Shown: positions 39,929 through 50,146, numbered from the stretch's first letter. The stretch is 64,000 nt of DNA from Amycolatopsis alkalitolerans (GCF_006152065.1 NZ_VDFW01000001.1:62001-126000), one strand, 5' to 3'. Notes: generated by a model not told the origin, from the letters alone. Translations and numbers: made by a program.

Positions 39929-41103
39929 GCGCGGTGACCGCCACGGCTTCGACCGTCATGCATCCGTCCACAGTGGAGGAATTGCGCGACGCGATCGCCG
40001 GTACCGGGAAAACTCATCCGAGGCTGCTGGTCGCCGGCACCGGCACCGCCACCAGCTGGGGTGCGCCCGCCGCGCCTGCCGACGCGATCATCGACACCAC
40101 GAAGTCGACCGGTGTGCTGCGGTACAACCCGGCCGACATGACGATCGCCGTGCGTGCGGGCACACCGCTGGTGGCCATCCAACAGGTACTGGCCGAACAC
40201 CACCAGCGCGTGGCGTTCGACCCGGCGCGCGCCGCCCGCGGCGCCACCGTCGGCGGTTTGCTGGCCACCGCGGACGCCGGGCCGCTCCGTACCGGTTACG
40301 GCAGCCTGCGGGACCTCGTGATCGGGGTGACGGTGGTGCTGTCGGACGGCACGGTGGCCCGATCCGGGGGGCACGTGATCAAGAACGTCGCCGGCTACGA
40401 CCTGGCGAAGCTGTTCCACGGCTCGCTCGGCACGCTCGGCGTCGTCGCCGAGGTGGTCCTGCGGCTGCACCCGCTGCCGCGCGCGACGTCCACGGTCGCC
40501 GTCGAAGGCTCCGCCGAGGACGCCTTCGCCGTGACCGGCAAGGTCGTCGAGGCCGGGCTGGAAGCGGCGGCGCTGGAATGGTGCGACGGCCGGTTGCTGG
40601 TCAAGTTGGAAGGCACCCCGGACGGCGTCACCGAGCGTGCCGGTGCGGTGTGCGCGATCGCCGCGGACGCCCAGGTCCTGTCGGAAGACGAGGCCGATCG
40701 CGCCTGGGCGGGCGTCGCGGCAACCGCCGAGGGCGGCTCGGGCTCCACCGTGCTGCGCATCGGCACCCTGCCCACTGCCGGTCCCCGCGCCGTGGGAAAG
40801 ATCCTGGCCCTCGCCGGCGAGTCCGGGATCGCCGCGAGAGTGTCCAGTTCGGTGCAGATCGGCGTGCACACCGTGCACCTGAGCGGGGGAGCGCACGACG
40901 AGCTGCTGTCGTTGGCGCAGCAGGAGTTCGGTGCGGCGGTGACGGTGCACCGCCGCGACGGGCTCGGGCCGTCGAGCGGGTGGGGGCCGCCGCCGCCCGC
41001 GGTCCGGGTGATGCGGGCGATCAAGCGGCAATTCGACCCGGCGGGCCGCTTCGGCGCGGGACGGTTCGCGCCGTGGCTGGACGATGAGGAGCACCCGTCA
41101 TGA
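39925..41103 (+). CDS. glcE: Glycolate oxidase FAD-binding subunit GlcE
   Basis: This protein of about 392 residues is shorter than GlcD, with the same FAD fold: LLVAGTGTATSWGAPAAPAD, ARAARGATVGGLLATADAGP and the GHVIKNVAGYDLAKLFHGSLGTLGVVAEVVLRLHP region typical of GlcE. The start is taken at the GTG overlapping the GlcD stop (GTGA); a GTG 9 bp later is also possible. It overlaps GlcF by 4 bp, so the three are translated as one unit. Confidence 0.85.
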   Translation: MSAVTATASTVMHPSTVEELRDAIAGTGKTHPRLLVAGTGTATSWGAPAAPADAIIDTTKSTGVLRYNPADMTIAVRAGTPLVAIQQVLAEHHQRVAFDPARAARGATVGGLLATADAGPLRTGYGSLRDLVIGVTVVLSDGTVARSGGHVIKNVAGYDLAKLFHGSLGTLGVVAEVVLRLHPLPRATSTVAVEGSAEDAFAVTGKVVEAGLEAAALEWCDGRLLVKLEGTPDGVTERAGAVCAIAADAQVLSEDEADRAWAGVAATAEGGSGSTVLRIGTLPTAGPRAVGKILALAGESGIAARVSSSVQIGVHTVHLSGGAHDELLSLAQQEFGAAVTVHRRDGLGPSSGWGPPPPAVRVMRAIKRQFDPAGRFGAGRFAPWLDDEEHPS

Positions 41104-42425
41104 CCCAGGATCTCGGCCCGCGCACCACGGGGTCGTTCGACGATCACCATCCGCCGCGGCGGGACCTGCTCGACGAGTGTGTCCACTGTGGATTCTGCCT
41201 GCCGGCGTGCCCGACGTATGCCGTCACCGGCGAGGAGATGGAGTCGCCGCGTGGCCGTATCTATCTGATGGATCTGGCCGCTCGTGGCGAGATCGGTCTC
41301 GACGAGGCGTTCGGCAACCATATCGACTCGTGCCTCGGCTGCCTGGCCTGTGTCACCGCGTGCCCGTCGGGAGTGCAGTACGACAAGCTGATCGAGTCGG
41401 TGCGGCCGCAGGTGGAACGGCATGTCCCGCGCGGGTTTCTCGACAAGCTGTTCCGCAAGCTGATCTTCGCGCTGTTCCCGTATCCCCGCCGGCTGCGGCT
41501 GGCCGCGCTCGGCGGCCTGCTCTACACGCGGCTCGGGATCCGGGCGCTGGTCCACGGTCTTGGCCTCACCAGGTTGCTGCCACCACGCCTGCGTGCGCTC
41601 GAGGCGCTGCTGCCGCCGGTGACGCTGCGGGCGCTGTTCTCGTCGGTGCCGGAGAAGACGCTCAACCCGGGCAAGGCGCGACTGCGCGTGGGGCTGCTGG
41701 CAGGGTGCGCGAACCGGGTCTTCTTCGGGGACGTCAACGCGGCCACCGTCCGGGTGCTCGCGGCGGAAGGTTGCGATGTCTATGTGCCGCAGGACAACCA
41801 GTGCTGTGGGGCGCTGTCGATGCACGCCGGCTACGAGGACGACAGCGTCGAGCGCGCCAAGGCGACCATCGACATGTTCGAGCGCTATCAACTCGACGTC
41901 GTGGTCGCGAACGTGGCGGGCTGCGGCTCGGTGTTGAAGGAGTACGGCGACATCCTGGCCGGTGTCCCGGACTACGCGGAGCGGGCGAAGGTCTTCGCCG
42001 CGAAGGTCAGGGATATCAACGAGCTGGTGGCGGACCTGCCCGCACAGGCCGAGCGCAATCCCCTCGCCCTGAACGTCGCCTACCACGACGCGTGCCACCT
42101 CGCCAACGCCCAGCGGATTCGCAGCCAGCCTCGCGAACTACTGCGCAGCATCCCCGGGCTGTCGGTGTCCGATATCGCCGAAGCCGAGCTGTGCTGCGGT
42201 TCCGCGGGGATCTACAACCTGGTCCAGCCGGCCAAGGCCGAAGAACTCGGCCGGCGCAAGGCCAGGAACCTCGCAGACGTCGAACCGGACGTCGTCGCGA
42301 CCGCGAACGCGGGCTGCCTCCTGCAGATCCGCCGGTTCCTGGACAAGGGAATCCCGGTCGTGCACCCCATCCAGCTGCTCGACGCCTCCATTCGGGGTGT
42401 GGACAGCCAGGGTGGCCGATCCTGA
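41100..42425 (+). CDS. glcF: Glycolate oxidase iron-sulfur subunit GlcF
   Basis: This 441-residue protein has two 4Fe-4S clusters near the N-terminus (CVHCGFCLPACPTYA and CLGCLACVTACPSG) followed by two CCG domains (QDNQCCGALSMHAGY and AELCCGSAGIYN) typical of GlcF/LldE electron-transfer subunits. It carries electrons from the FAD subunits to the quinone pool at the membrane. It closes the glcDEF operon. Confidence 0.9.
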   Translation: MTQDLGPRTTGSFDDHHPPRRDLLDECVHCGFCLPACPTYAVTGEEMESPRGRIYLMDLAARGEIGLDEAFGNHIDSCLGCLACVTACPSGVQYDKLIESVRPQVERHVPRGFLDKLFRKLIFALFPYPRRLRLAALGGLLYTRLGIRALVHGLGLTRLLPPRLRALEALLPPVTLRALFSSVPEKTLNPGKARLRVGLLAGCANRVFFGDVNAATVRVLAAEGCDVYVPQDNQCCGALSMHAGYEDDSVERAKATIDMFERYQLDVVVANVAGCGSVLKEYGDILAGVPDYAERAKVFAAKVRDINELVADLPAQAERNPLALNVAYHDACHLANAQRIRSQPRELLRSIPGLSVSDIAEAELCCGSAGIYNLVQPAKAEELGRRKARNLADVEPDVVATANAGCLLQIRRFLDKGIPVVHPIQLLDASIRGVDSQGGRS

Positions 42426-42515
42426 AACCGTCCGCCACTAGCGCGGGATCGGCGGCGCCGGACTACGTCAGGGGCGTGTCAGGCCGGTGTCAGGACGGCC
42501 GGTGACAGTGGCCGC

Positions 42516-43460
42516 ATGACAGAACTGGCGATTATGGCTTCCGGGCTACGGAAGGCATACCAAGACAAAGTCGTGCTTGACGGCATCGATCTGAACGTCG
42601 GTGCGGGCACGGTCTTCTCCTTGCTCGGTCCGAACGGGGCCGGCAAGACCACGACCGTGAACATCCTGAACACGTTGTTGAAGCCCGACGCCGGGACAGC
42701 GCGCGTCGCCGGACACGACATCGCGTCCGAGACCAAGGCGGTTCGCGCGGCGATCGGGGTCACCGGTCAGTTCGCGTCGGTCGACGATCTGCTGACCGGG
42801 GAAGAGAACCTGCGGTTGATGGCGGATCTGAACCATTTGGGGACCGGCGAGGGCAAGCGGATCGTCGACGAACTGCTGAACCGGTTCGAACTGGCGGACT
42901 CGGCACGCAAGACGGCCTCGACCTACTCCGGCGGCATGCGGCGGAAACTCGATCTGGCGATGACGCTGGTCAGCAGGCCACGGATCATCTTCCTGGACGA
43001 GCCGACGACGGGACTGGATCCGCGCAGCCGGCGGACGATGTGGACGATCGTCCGTGAGCTGGTGGCCGACGGGATCACCATTTTCCTCACCACCCAGTAT
43101 CTCGACGAAGCCGATCAGCTCGCCGACCGGATCGCGGTGCTCGACCACGGCAAACTGGTCGCCGAGGGCACCCCGGACGAGCTCAAGCGGCAGATTTCCG
43201 GTGGCCACGTGCGGCTTAGGTTCCCCGACGCCGCGCGGTTGGTAGCGGCGGCGCGAGTGCTGACCGATGCCACCCCGGACGAAGAGAACCTGACCCTGCG
43301 GGTGCCCAGCGACGGTGGGCTGAAATCGTTGCGGACCCTGCTGGATCGGCTCGACGAGTATGCGATCGACGTCGAGGAGTTCTCCGTGCACATGCCGGAC
43401 CTCGACGATGTTTTCCTTGCCCTGACCGGCCACGCGAGCATGGAGGCGAGCACCCGATGA
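42516..43460 (+). CDS. ABC exporter ATP-binding protein (DrrA-like)
   Basis: This 314-residue ATPase has Walker A GPNGAGKTTTVNIL, signature YSGGMRRKLDLAM, Walker B IIFLDEPTTGLDPRSR and the C-terminal extension of the daunorubicin-resistance DrrA family (LPLEI-type regulatory tail, EEFSVHMPDLDDVFLALTG). It powers export of a hydrophobic compound, or antibiotic self-resistance, with the overlapping permease gene. The AfsR-type regulator and P450 nearby suggest a secondary-metabolite or drug-response context. Confidence 0.87.
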   Translation: MTELAIMASGLRKAYQDKVVLDGIDLNVGAGTVFSLLGPNGAGKTTTVNILNTLLKPDAGTARVAGHDIASETKAVRAAIGVTGQFASVDDLLTGEENLRLMADLNHLGTGEGKRIVDELLNRFELADSARKTASTYSGGMRRKLDLAMTLVSRPRIIFLDEPTTGLDPRSRRTMWTIVRELVADGITIFLTTQYLDEADQLADRIAVLDHGKLVAEGTPDELKRQISGGHVRLRFPDAARLVAAARVLTDATPDEENLTLRVPSDGGLKSLRTLLDRLDEYAIDVEEFSVHMPDLDDVFLALTGHASMEASTR

Positions 43461-44218
43461 GTACCGTTTCAGGGCCGTTGACCGATGCGGCGATCATGTT
43501 GCGCCGCAACGTCAAACACACCCTCCGGAACCCGGTCGCCATTTTCAACGCGATCCTGTTCCCGGTCGTCATGATGTTGATATTCGTGTACGTGTACGGC
43601 GGCGCTTTCAGCGTCGGTGCCGACTACATCGATTACGCGACACCGGGCATGCTCATGATGGCCGTCAGCTACGGGCTCAGCGCCACCGCGACGGCCGTGA
43701 GCGAAGACATGACCAAGGGGGTCATCAACCGGTTCAAGGTCATGGATGTCTCCCGCGGCGCGGTATTGACCGGTCATGTCGTGTCCACTGTGGTTCGCAC
43801 GCTGGTCGCGCTGGCGGCCATCATCGGGGTGGCCTTCCTGCTGGGCTTCAGGCCGTCCGCGACCTTCCCGCAGTGGCTCGCCGTGATCGGCATCCTCGTG
43901 CTGACGGTTTTCGCGGTCAGCTGGCTCACCATCGCTTTCGGACTGGCCGCGAAAACGCTGGAGTCGGCCGGGTTCGCCACCGTACCGCTGATCATGCTGC
44001 CCTTCCTGAGCAGCGCGATCGTTCCGGCGGACAAGATGGGCCCCGGAATCCGCCAGTTCGCGGAGTACCAGCCCTTCACCCCGATCATCGAAACCCTGCG
44101 CGGGCTGTTCAACGGCACCCCGTCCGCCGGCTACGCGATCGCCGCGATCGCGTGGTGCGTCGGGATCGCGGTCGTCGGTTACGCGTGGGCCCGCGCGAAG
44201 TTCACCAAGCGAGCGTGA
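43457..44218 (+). CDS. ABC-2 type exporter permease (DrrB-like)
   Basis: This 253-residue protein with about six membrane spans has the DrrB features LRRNVKHTLRNPVAIFNAILFPVVMMLIFVYVYGGA-type N-terminus (43496 on), YIDYATPGMLMMAVSYG, and FLSSAIVPADKMGPGIRQFAEYQPFTPIIETLRGLF. It forms the membrane part of the exporter and overlaps the ATPase gene by 4 bp. Its end overlaps the end of the convergent AfsR-type gene by 17 bp. Confidence 0.86.
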   Translation: MSTVSGPLTDAAIMLRRNVKHTLRNPVAIFNAILFPVVMMLIFVYVYGGAFSVGADYIDYATPGMLMMAVSYGLSATATAVSEDMTKGVINRFKVMDVSRGAVLTGHVVSTVVRTLVALAAIIGVAFLLGFRPSATFPQWLAVIGILVLTVFAVSWLTIAFGLAAKTLESAGFATVPLIMLPFLSSAIVPADKMGPGIRQFAEYQPFTPIIETLRGLFNGTPSAGYAIAAIAWCVGIAVVGYAWARAKFTKRA

Positions 44219-47200
44219 CCGCGGCCAGCTCACGCCAGTCCGCCTGCGCCCCTTCCCACGTCGCCTCGGTGAACCGCGTGTCACCGAGGCGACGCCGTGC
44301 GGTCTGCTCGATCCGCGCGGCGTCCGGTTGCGAACGATCCGGCTGGCCGCGCACTCCGGCGCTCGCCGCGAGCAGCCGCGCAGCCTGCTCGTACTGTTCC
44401 TGACGCAGCGCCAGATCCGCGACCCCGACGAGGACCTGTGCGTTCAGGAGCGCGCTCCCGTGTTCGGACGCCGCCCGGAAGGCCGCGACGCGGTGTTCAC
44501 GGGCTTCGCCGAGATCCTCGGCAAGGTAGCCGAGCAGGTCTTCGGTCAGCGCCCGGACCTGCGCCCGTTCGGCCGCCTTGCCCAGCATGGCCGTCGCGAC
44601 CTCGAGTTGCCGGCGCGTCTGCTCGGCGTCGCCGCTCCAGCGGGCGAGTTCCGCCTTCGACAGGGCCAGTTCGGTCAGCGCCCCCGGCCAGGCGACCCGT
44701 TCCGCGGACCGCTGCGCCTCGGCCATCGCCGCGGCGCTCGACTTCTCGTCCCCGGCCAGCCAGTACAACTGTGCCTGCCGCGACCGGAACCGCACGACAT
44801 CCTCGACGGCAAAGACTTCGGTGACGACCGCGATCGCCTGTTCGTAGTACTCGCACGCACCGGCGAACTCGCCGCGCATGGCCATTCGATCCGCGAGTTC
44901 GGTCAGGGCGAAGGAAATACCCCACCGTTCGCCCAGCGCGCGAAACTCGCTGAGCGCCTTCTCGAGATCGGCGTCCGCGTCACGGCTGTCGTGGCCGACC
45001 ATGATCCGCATCTTGCCGAGCTGCAGCCGGGCCAGTGCGCGCACCCACGGGTCCTCGTCGGTGAGCAGCGGTTCCCACGCGGACAGGTAGGCGTCGGGCG
45101 CCTGCACCAGGCGTTCCAGCGCGGCGACGAGCGCCACCGCGGGGTGGCGGTGCTGGATACGCCGGCCGATCTCGTACACCTCGTGGATCCACTCCGCGGC
45201 CTGGCTCTGGTCACTTTCGCGCCCGGAGGTCAGGAATCCCGTGACGAAGGCGTACACCGTGGCCCGGAACTCGTCGGCCACCTCACCGGGCACCGCAGCG
45301 GCCGCCAGAAGCAGTTCGTTGCCCTCGACCTTGTGCCCGGCGAGCCACCAGTACCAGCCCGCGGCCGCCGCGAGCCGCATCGCCGGGCCTGCCTCACCGG
45401 CCGCGAGCGCAGCGCGCATCGCGGCCGCGATGTTGTCGTGCTCGGCCTCGAGCGTGGCGAGCCAGTCCAATTGGCCGGCCCGGCGAAGTTGCGGCTCCGC
45501 GGTTTCCGCGAGTTCCGTGAAATACTCGAGATGCGCGCGGCGTGCCAGCTCCGATTCCCCGGCCTCCGCGAGCCGCTGCCCGGCGTATTCCCTGATGGTG
45601 CCGAGCATCCGGTAACGCGGCGCCCGATCGCCCTCGGCGACCACCAGCGATTTCTCGGTCAGCGCGGCCAGCGACTCCTCGACCGTATCCGGTGCGCAGA
45701 CCCGCTCGGCCGCTTCCAGGCTCGCTCCGCCCGAGAACACGGAAAGCCGGCGCAGAACCACCCGCTCGGCGTCGGTGAGCAACTCCCAGCTCCAGTCGAT
45801 CACCGCACGCAGTGTCCGGTGCCGTGGCAGCGCGGTACGGCTGCCGCCGGTCAGCAGGCGGAACCGGTCGTCGAGCCGGTCGGCGAGCTGATCGAGGGAC
45901 ATCGTGCGCAGTCTGGCCGCGGCGAGTTCGATGGCCAGCGGCATCCCGTCGAGCGCCCGGCAGACGCGCGCCATGGTCGACAAGGTGTGCTCGTCGGCTA
46001 TGTTTTTCTCACCCCCCTGCCCTGTGGGCCCACCCCCCATGAGGTCCTCGCGCACCGCGCCGGCGCGGTCCCGCAGCAGCCGGACTGCGGGGGCGGACTC
46101 GATTTCGCCGGGTTCGGCGTCCTCGGCCGGCAGGGCCAACGGTGGGACCGGCCGCAGTGCCTCGCCGGTGATGCCGAGCGGTTCCCTGCTCGTCGCGAGG
46201 ATCCGCAGCCACCGGCATTCACCGAGCACGCGATACGCGAATTCCGCCGCCGACTCGATCACGTGCTCGCAGTTGTCCAGGATCAGCAGCGCATCCCGCT
46301 CGCGGAGCGCCGCGATGACCCGGTCCGTGGGCTCGGCGTCCGGCACGTCGCCGAGAAGTGCATCCCGAAGCCCGAGCGAGGCGAGCGTCGCCTGTGAGAC
46401 GTCATCGTCGGCGCCGATGGCCGCGAGTTCGACCAGCCAGGCCCCGTCCGGCAGGTCACCGAGCAACGTGCGCGCGGTTTCCGTGGCCAGCCTGGTCTTC
46501 CCCGCGCCGCCCGGTCCGATCAGGGTGGTGAGCCGGTGTTCGGCGATGAGTTCGCGGACCGCGGCGACCTCGGTGTCCTTGCCGACGAAGCTCGTCAGTT
46601 CGGCACGCAGGTTGGTCGCCCGGTTCTCCTGCCGCCGTCCCCCCTCGCCGCGCAGCAGCGCGACGTGCAATGCGGACAGCTCCGGTGAGGGGTCGACGCC
46701 CAGCGCGTCGGCCAGGGCTTCCCTCGTGCGCTCGTACACGAGCAGCGCTTCGCTGTCGCGGCCGGACGCGACGAGGGCACGCATCAACGCGGCGACAAGC
46801 CGTTCCCGCAGCGGATGCGTGGCCACGAGGTCGGTCAGTTCCGTGACCAGTTCCGCTCCGTGGCCTGGACCGGTCTCCGCGTCGAACCGGTCCTCCATGG
46901 CCGTCAGGCGTAGCCCTTCGAGCCGGGTGACCGCCGCGTCGAACGCTCCGCTCTCCTGCAAACCGATGTCCTGCATGGCCGCACCGCGCCACAGGGCGAG
47001 GGCCTCGCGCAGCCGTCGTGGATCCTTGTCCTGGCGGGCCTGCCCGACGAGGCGTTCGAACCGCACGGCGTCGACGGCGTCGGGCGCCACCCTCAGCCGG
47101 TAGCCGTCGGGCTGCCCGTCGACCGCCCCGGCCGGCAGCACCTTCCGCAGCCGGGAAACCAAGCGTTGCAGGGCATTCGCCGCGTCGGATGGCGGGTTTT

Positions 47201-47357
47201 CACCCCAGATCCAGTCGACGAGCGTCGCCTTTCCGACCACGCGACCCGGTTCGAGCGCGAGTGCGGCGAGCAGCCCGCGCAGCCGGGCGCCCGGCACGTC
47301 GGCCAAGGCGCCGTCGTCCGTGCGCACCTCGAATGGTCCGAGCATCCCGACCTGCAC
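44202..47357 (-). CDS. AfsR/SARP-type regulator with BTAD, NB-ARC ATPase and TPR-like domains
   Basis: This 1051-residue protein begins with an OmpR-like DNA-binding domain (VGMLGPFEVRTDDGALADVP), then the bacterial transcriptional activation domain (about 95-240), an NB-ARC ATPase with Walker A LIGPGGAGKTRLATETA and Walker B LLILDNCEHVIESA, a winged helix and a long helical C-terminal repeat region. It matches the AfsR class that integrates signals and activates secondary-metabolite genes. It is divergent from the P450 gene (111-bp gap) and convergent with the exporter, so one or both are likely targets. Confidence 0.87.
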   Translation of the reverse strand: MQVGMLGPFEVRTDDGALADVPGARLRGLLAALALEPGRVVGKATLVDWIWGENPPSDAANALQRLVSRLRKVLPAGAVDGQPDGYRLRVAPDAVDAVRFERLVGQARQDKDPRRLREALALWRGAAMQDIGLQESGAFDAAVTRLEGLRLTAMEDRFDAETGPGHGAELVTELTDLVATHPLRERLVAALMRALVASGRDSEALLVYERTREALADALGVDPSPELSALHVALLRGEGGRRQENRATNLRAELTSFVGKDTEVAAVRELIAEHRLTTLIGPGGAGKTRLATETARTLLGDLPDGAWLVELAAIGADDDVSQATLASLGLRDALLGDVPDAEPTDRVIAALRERDALLILDNCEHVIESAAEFAYRVLGECRWLRILATSREPLGITGEALRPVPPLALPAEDAEPGEIESAPAVRLLRDRAGAVREDLMGGGPTGQGGEKNIADEHTLSTMARVCRALDGMPLAIELAAARLRTMSLDQLADRLDDRFRLLTGGSRTALPRHRTLRAVIDWSWELLTDAERVVLRRLSVFSGGASLEAAERVCAPDTVEESLAALTEKSLVVAEGDRAPRYRMLGTIREYAGQRLAEAGESELARRAHLEYFTELAETAEPQLRRAGQLDWLATLEAEHDNIAAAMRAALAAGEAGPAMRLAAAAGWYWWLAGHKVEGNELLLAAAAVPGEVADEFRATVYAFVTGFLTSGRESDQSQAAEWIHEVYEIGRRIQHRHPAVALVAALERLVQAPDAYLSAWEPLLTDEDPWVRALARLQLGKMRIMVGHDSRDADADLEKALSEFRALGERWGISFALTELADRMAMRGEFAGACEYYEQAIAVVTEVFAVEDVVRFRSRQAQLYWLAGDEKSSAAAMAEAQRSAERVAWPGALTELALSKAELARWSGDAEQTRRQLEVATAMLGKAAERAQVRALTEDLLGYLAEDLGEAREHRVAAFRAASEHGSALLNAQVLVGVADLALRQEQYEQAARLLAASAGVRGQPDRSQPDAARIEQTARRRLGDTRFTEATWEGAQADWRELAAVTLAW

Positions 47358-47468
47358 CCGGCTGATTTTGCCATGCGGCGCCGGGCGGCATCGTGTCCGA
47401 GCCGTGTCAGGCCCATGTCAGGGCTCCCGGCGATGGTGGCCGTACCAACCGCCACGAAAGGAAATCCG

Positions 47469-48692
47469 ATGAGTCGAACGGTTCCGGTCCCGCACGGCCT
47501 TCCCATTGATCGCGACGCGGGCCCCTTCGACCCGCCCACCGCGATCACCCGGCTGCGGGCGGCTCGTCCGGTCAGCCCGCTGGTCTTCCCCGACGGCCAC
47601 GAGGGCTGGCTGGTCACCGGCTACGACGCGGTCCGCCAGGTCATGGCCGACACCCGGTTCAGCTCGCGCCAGGACCTCGGCGTCATCCACGTGCCGTACG
47701 AGACGCCCGGCATGCCAGCCCCCACCGAACCGTCGCCGCAGGTGCCGGGCCTGTTCATCGCCATGGATCCGCCGGATCACACCCGGCTGCGGCGCAAGCT
47801 CACCGGCGCCTTCACCGTGATGCGCATGAAGCAACTCGAAGAGCACATCACCGACATCGTCGGGCGGCAGCTGGACAGGCTGGCGGGCCTGACCCCGCCG
47901 GTCGACCTGGTGCAGGAGTTCGCGCTGCCGGTGCCGTCGCTGGTGATCTGCGAACTGCTCGGCGTCCCCTACGCGGACCGGGCGACGTTCCAGGTCAACT
48001 CCGCGAAGTTCCTGGTCAAGGACCAGTCGCTGGAGGAGAAGATGGCCGCGCTGGGCGCGCTGAACGGGTACCTGGCCGGACTGGTCACGAGCAAACGCGC
48101 CGAGCCCGGCGAGGACATCCTGTCCGATCTGGCCCGCCAGGACGACCTCAGCGTCGAGGAGCTGACCGGCATCGCCTTCCTGCTGCTGCTCGCGGGCCAC
48201 GAGACCACCGCCAACGTGCTGGCGCTGGGCACCTTCGCGTTCCTGGAGCATCCCGGGCAGCTGGCCGAACTGCGCGCCAACCCGGACCTGCTCCCTGACG
48301 CCGTGGAGGAAATCCTGCGCTACCTGCCCGTTGTCGACGTCCTTTATCGCTACGCCACCGAGGACGTCGAAGTCGGCGGCGAGACGATCGGCAAGGGGTC
48401 GACGGTCGTCGTCTCGCTGCTCGCCGCCAACCACGACCCCCGTCGTTTCGACGGCGACCCCCTGGACGTCCACCGCAAAGCCCGCGGTCACCTGGCCTTC
48501 GGCCACGGCGCGCACCAGTGCCTCGGCCAGCAACTGGCGCGGATCGAGCTGCGCGCCGGTTTCGGGGGACTGCTGCGCCGGTTCCCGGAGCTCCGCCTCG
48601 CCATCCCCGCCGGCGAGGTGAAACTCAAGGCCGACATGAACATCTACGGCGTTCACGAGCTGCCGGTCACGTGGACCGCGGTGCGCCGTTGA
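47469..48692 (+). CDS. Cytochrome P450
   Basis: This 407-residue soluble P450 has the I-helix oxygen motif LLLLAGHETTANVLALG, the K-helix EEILRYLP (ExxR as EILR), and the heme loop LAFGHGAHQCLGQQLARIEL with the cysteine ligand. It lacks a membrane anchor and would need separate ferredoxin and reductase. The ATG at 47469 follows GAAAGGAAA. It is divergent from the AfsR-type regulator, which probably controls it. The substrate is unknown; the CYP107/CYP105-like class typical of actinomycetes hydroxylates drugs and polyketides. Confidence 0.9.
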   Translation: MSRTVPVPHGLPIDRDAGPFDPPTAITRLRAARPVSPLVFPDGHEGWLVTGYDAVRQVMADTRFSSRQDLGVIHVPYETPGMPAPTEPSPQVPGLFIAMDPPDHTRLRRKLTGAFTVMRMKQLEEHITDIVGRQLDRLAGLTPPVDLVQEFALPVPSLVICELLGVPYADRATFQVNSAKFLVKDQSLEEKMAALGALNGYLAGLVTSKRAEPGEDILSDLARQDDLSVEELTGIAFLLLLAGHETTANVLALGTFAFLEHPGQLAELRANPDLLPDAVEEILRYLPVVDVLYRYATEDVEVGGETIGKGSTVVVSLLAANHDPRRFDGDPLDVHRKARGHLAFGHGAHQCLGQQLARIELRAGFGGLLRRFPELRLAIPAGEVKLKADMNIYGVHELPVTWTAVRR

Positions 48693-48722
48693 CTCGTCCC
48701 GGGTCTTCGGTTTCGCCGGCGG

Positions 48723-49919
48723 CTACCGCAGGTCCGGATTCCGCTCCAATGCGGACAGGGCGAGCATCACCTGGGGCCACACGCTCACGTCGGCCAGGTC
48801 GAGACCGGTGAGCGTGCGGACCCGCTGGAGCCGGTTGAGCACGGTATTTCGGTGGCAGTACAGGGTTTTCGCCGCGCGCAGGGACGAGCCGAGCCCGTGG
48901 ACCCAGGCCTGGATGGTGTGCAGTAGATCGTCGCGTTCGGGCGCGGGTAGCTGCAGCAGCGGGCCGAGGGTGGTGGTGACCAGCCGCTGGGCGAGGTCGG
49001 GGGAGCTGAGCAGCAGCGCGTCGGGCAGGCACTCGTCGACCGTCATCGCGGCCGGTTGGTGCGGTGGCAGCGTCGCCATCGCCAGGGTTGCCATCCGGTA
49101 GCCGGTCCGGGCCTCACTCAGCCTGTCGAACGCGGGGGACAGCCCGATCCGCGCGGCGGCGGGAAGCCGCAGGATCGCGGCGACGTCGGCGGGCGTGGTG
49201 CCCGCCGCGGGTATGACACCGACGTGCAACCCGGCGCGCAGCTGCCAGGTCGAGTGGATTCCGTGCTGCTCCAGCATCCTGGCCAGCGGCGCGGCCGTGC
49301 CGCGGTACGGAACCGCGTCCTCGGCGACGACGATCAGGAAGCGCCCGTGCCCCTCCAGCCGCAGGGCGCGGATGGCTTCGGCTTCCACCTCCGTGGCTCG
49401 CCCGTCCAGGAGCGCGTCGATGATTTCGCCGAGGTACCGGTCGGCGCCGCCGAGTAGTTCCCGTTCCACCTGCTGGTAGGTCGCGGCCATCTCGATCGAG
49501 AACCGCTCGGTCACGCCCCAGATGTCACTGGTGTGCCGTACCAATTGCCGCAACCCGGCCGCGTCGTCGTCGCCCGCGCGCTGCGCGAGGTCGTGCCAGA
49601 GGATCTGCCCGCCGTTGTGCCAGGCCTGCAGCACCCACTCCAGCGGGCAGCGCTGGTTGGCCCGGCGGGTGCCGGTCGCGCGGGCGGTCTGCAGGAGTTC
49701 GGCCGAGCTCGGCACCGTCCCGCGCAGTGACTGGAGCATGTTGCCGAGATTGTCGTGACAGGACCGCCACAGATCGTCCTTGGGCACCGGGCCCGTCGGA
49801 TCGTAGACGTCGTCCCACATCTCGTTGACCAGCTGATCGGCCAGGTCGGGGAGCGCGTGCAGGGACCGGCCGGCAAGCTCGGCAAGCCAGTCGTCCGGGG
49901 TGAAGGCCATCGTCGTCAT
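48723..49919 (-). CDS. PucR-family transcriptional regulator (CdaR-like, C-terminal HTH)
   Basis: This protein of about 398 residues has a long N-terminal sensing region, a GGDEF-like linker (LVVAEDAVPYRGTA-type strand in the middle) and the C-terminal PucR helix-turn-helix LRAAKTLYCHRNTVLNRLQRVRTLTGLDL. PucR-type regulators control purine, aromatic and other catabolic genes. It is divergent from the molybdenum hydroxylase genes across a gap of about 225 bp, which makes that pair its natural target. The ATGs at 49919 and 49910 are preferred over an upstream ATG at 49985, whose extension is Thr-rich and unlike the family. Confidence 0.83.
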   Translation of the reverse strand: MTTMAFTPDDWLAELAGRSLHALPDLADQLVNEMWDDVYDPTGPVPKDDLWRSCHDNLGNMLQSLRGTVPSSAELLQTARATGTRRANQRCPLEWVLQAWHNGGQILWHDLAQRAGDDDAAGLRQLVRHTSDIWGVTERFSIEMAATYQQVERELLGGADRYLGEIIDALLDGRATEVEAEAIRALRLEGHGRFLIVVAEDAVPYRGTAAPLARMLEQHGIHSTWQLRAGLHVGVIPAAGTTPADVAAILRLPAAARIGLSPAFDRLSEARTGYRMATLAMATLPPHQPAAMTVDECLPDALLLSSPDLAQRLVTTTLGPLLQLPAPERDDLLHTIQAWVHGLGSSLRAAKTLYCHRNTVLNRLQRVRTLTGLDLADVSVWPQVMLALSALERNPDLR

Positions 49920-50146
49920 CGTGTTCGTCCTGGTCCACGGCTTTGTGGTCGGTGTCGTCGCAGCGGCGACGCGGCTCATTCTCACAGGCGACCGTTCACT
50001 CTGCAGGGTGAACCTCGGTGGGTACGCCCAGTGTTACGGCTTGATTCCTGTGCGGATTGCCCTGGATTCCCGAAGCGTGTATGAACATCATCCTCCCAAC
50101 GCGCAAGACGGGACGACACGCGTCCGTCCTTTGGAGAGGATCAACG

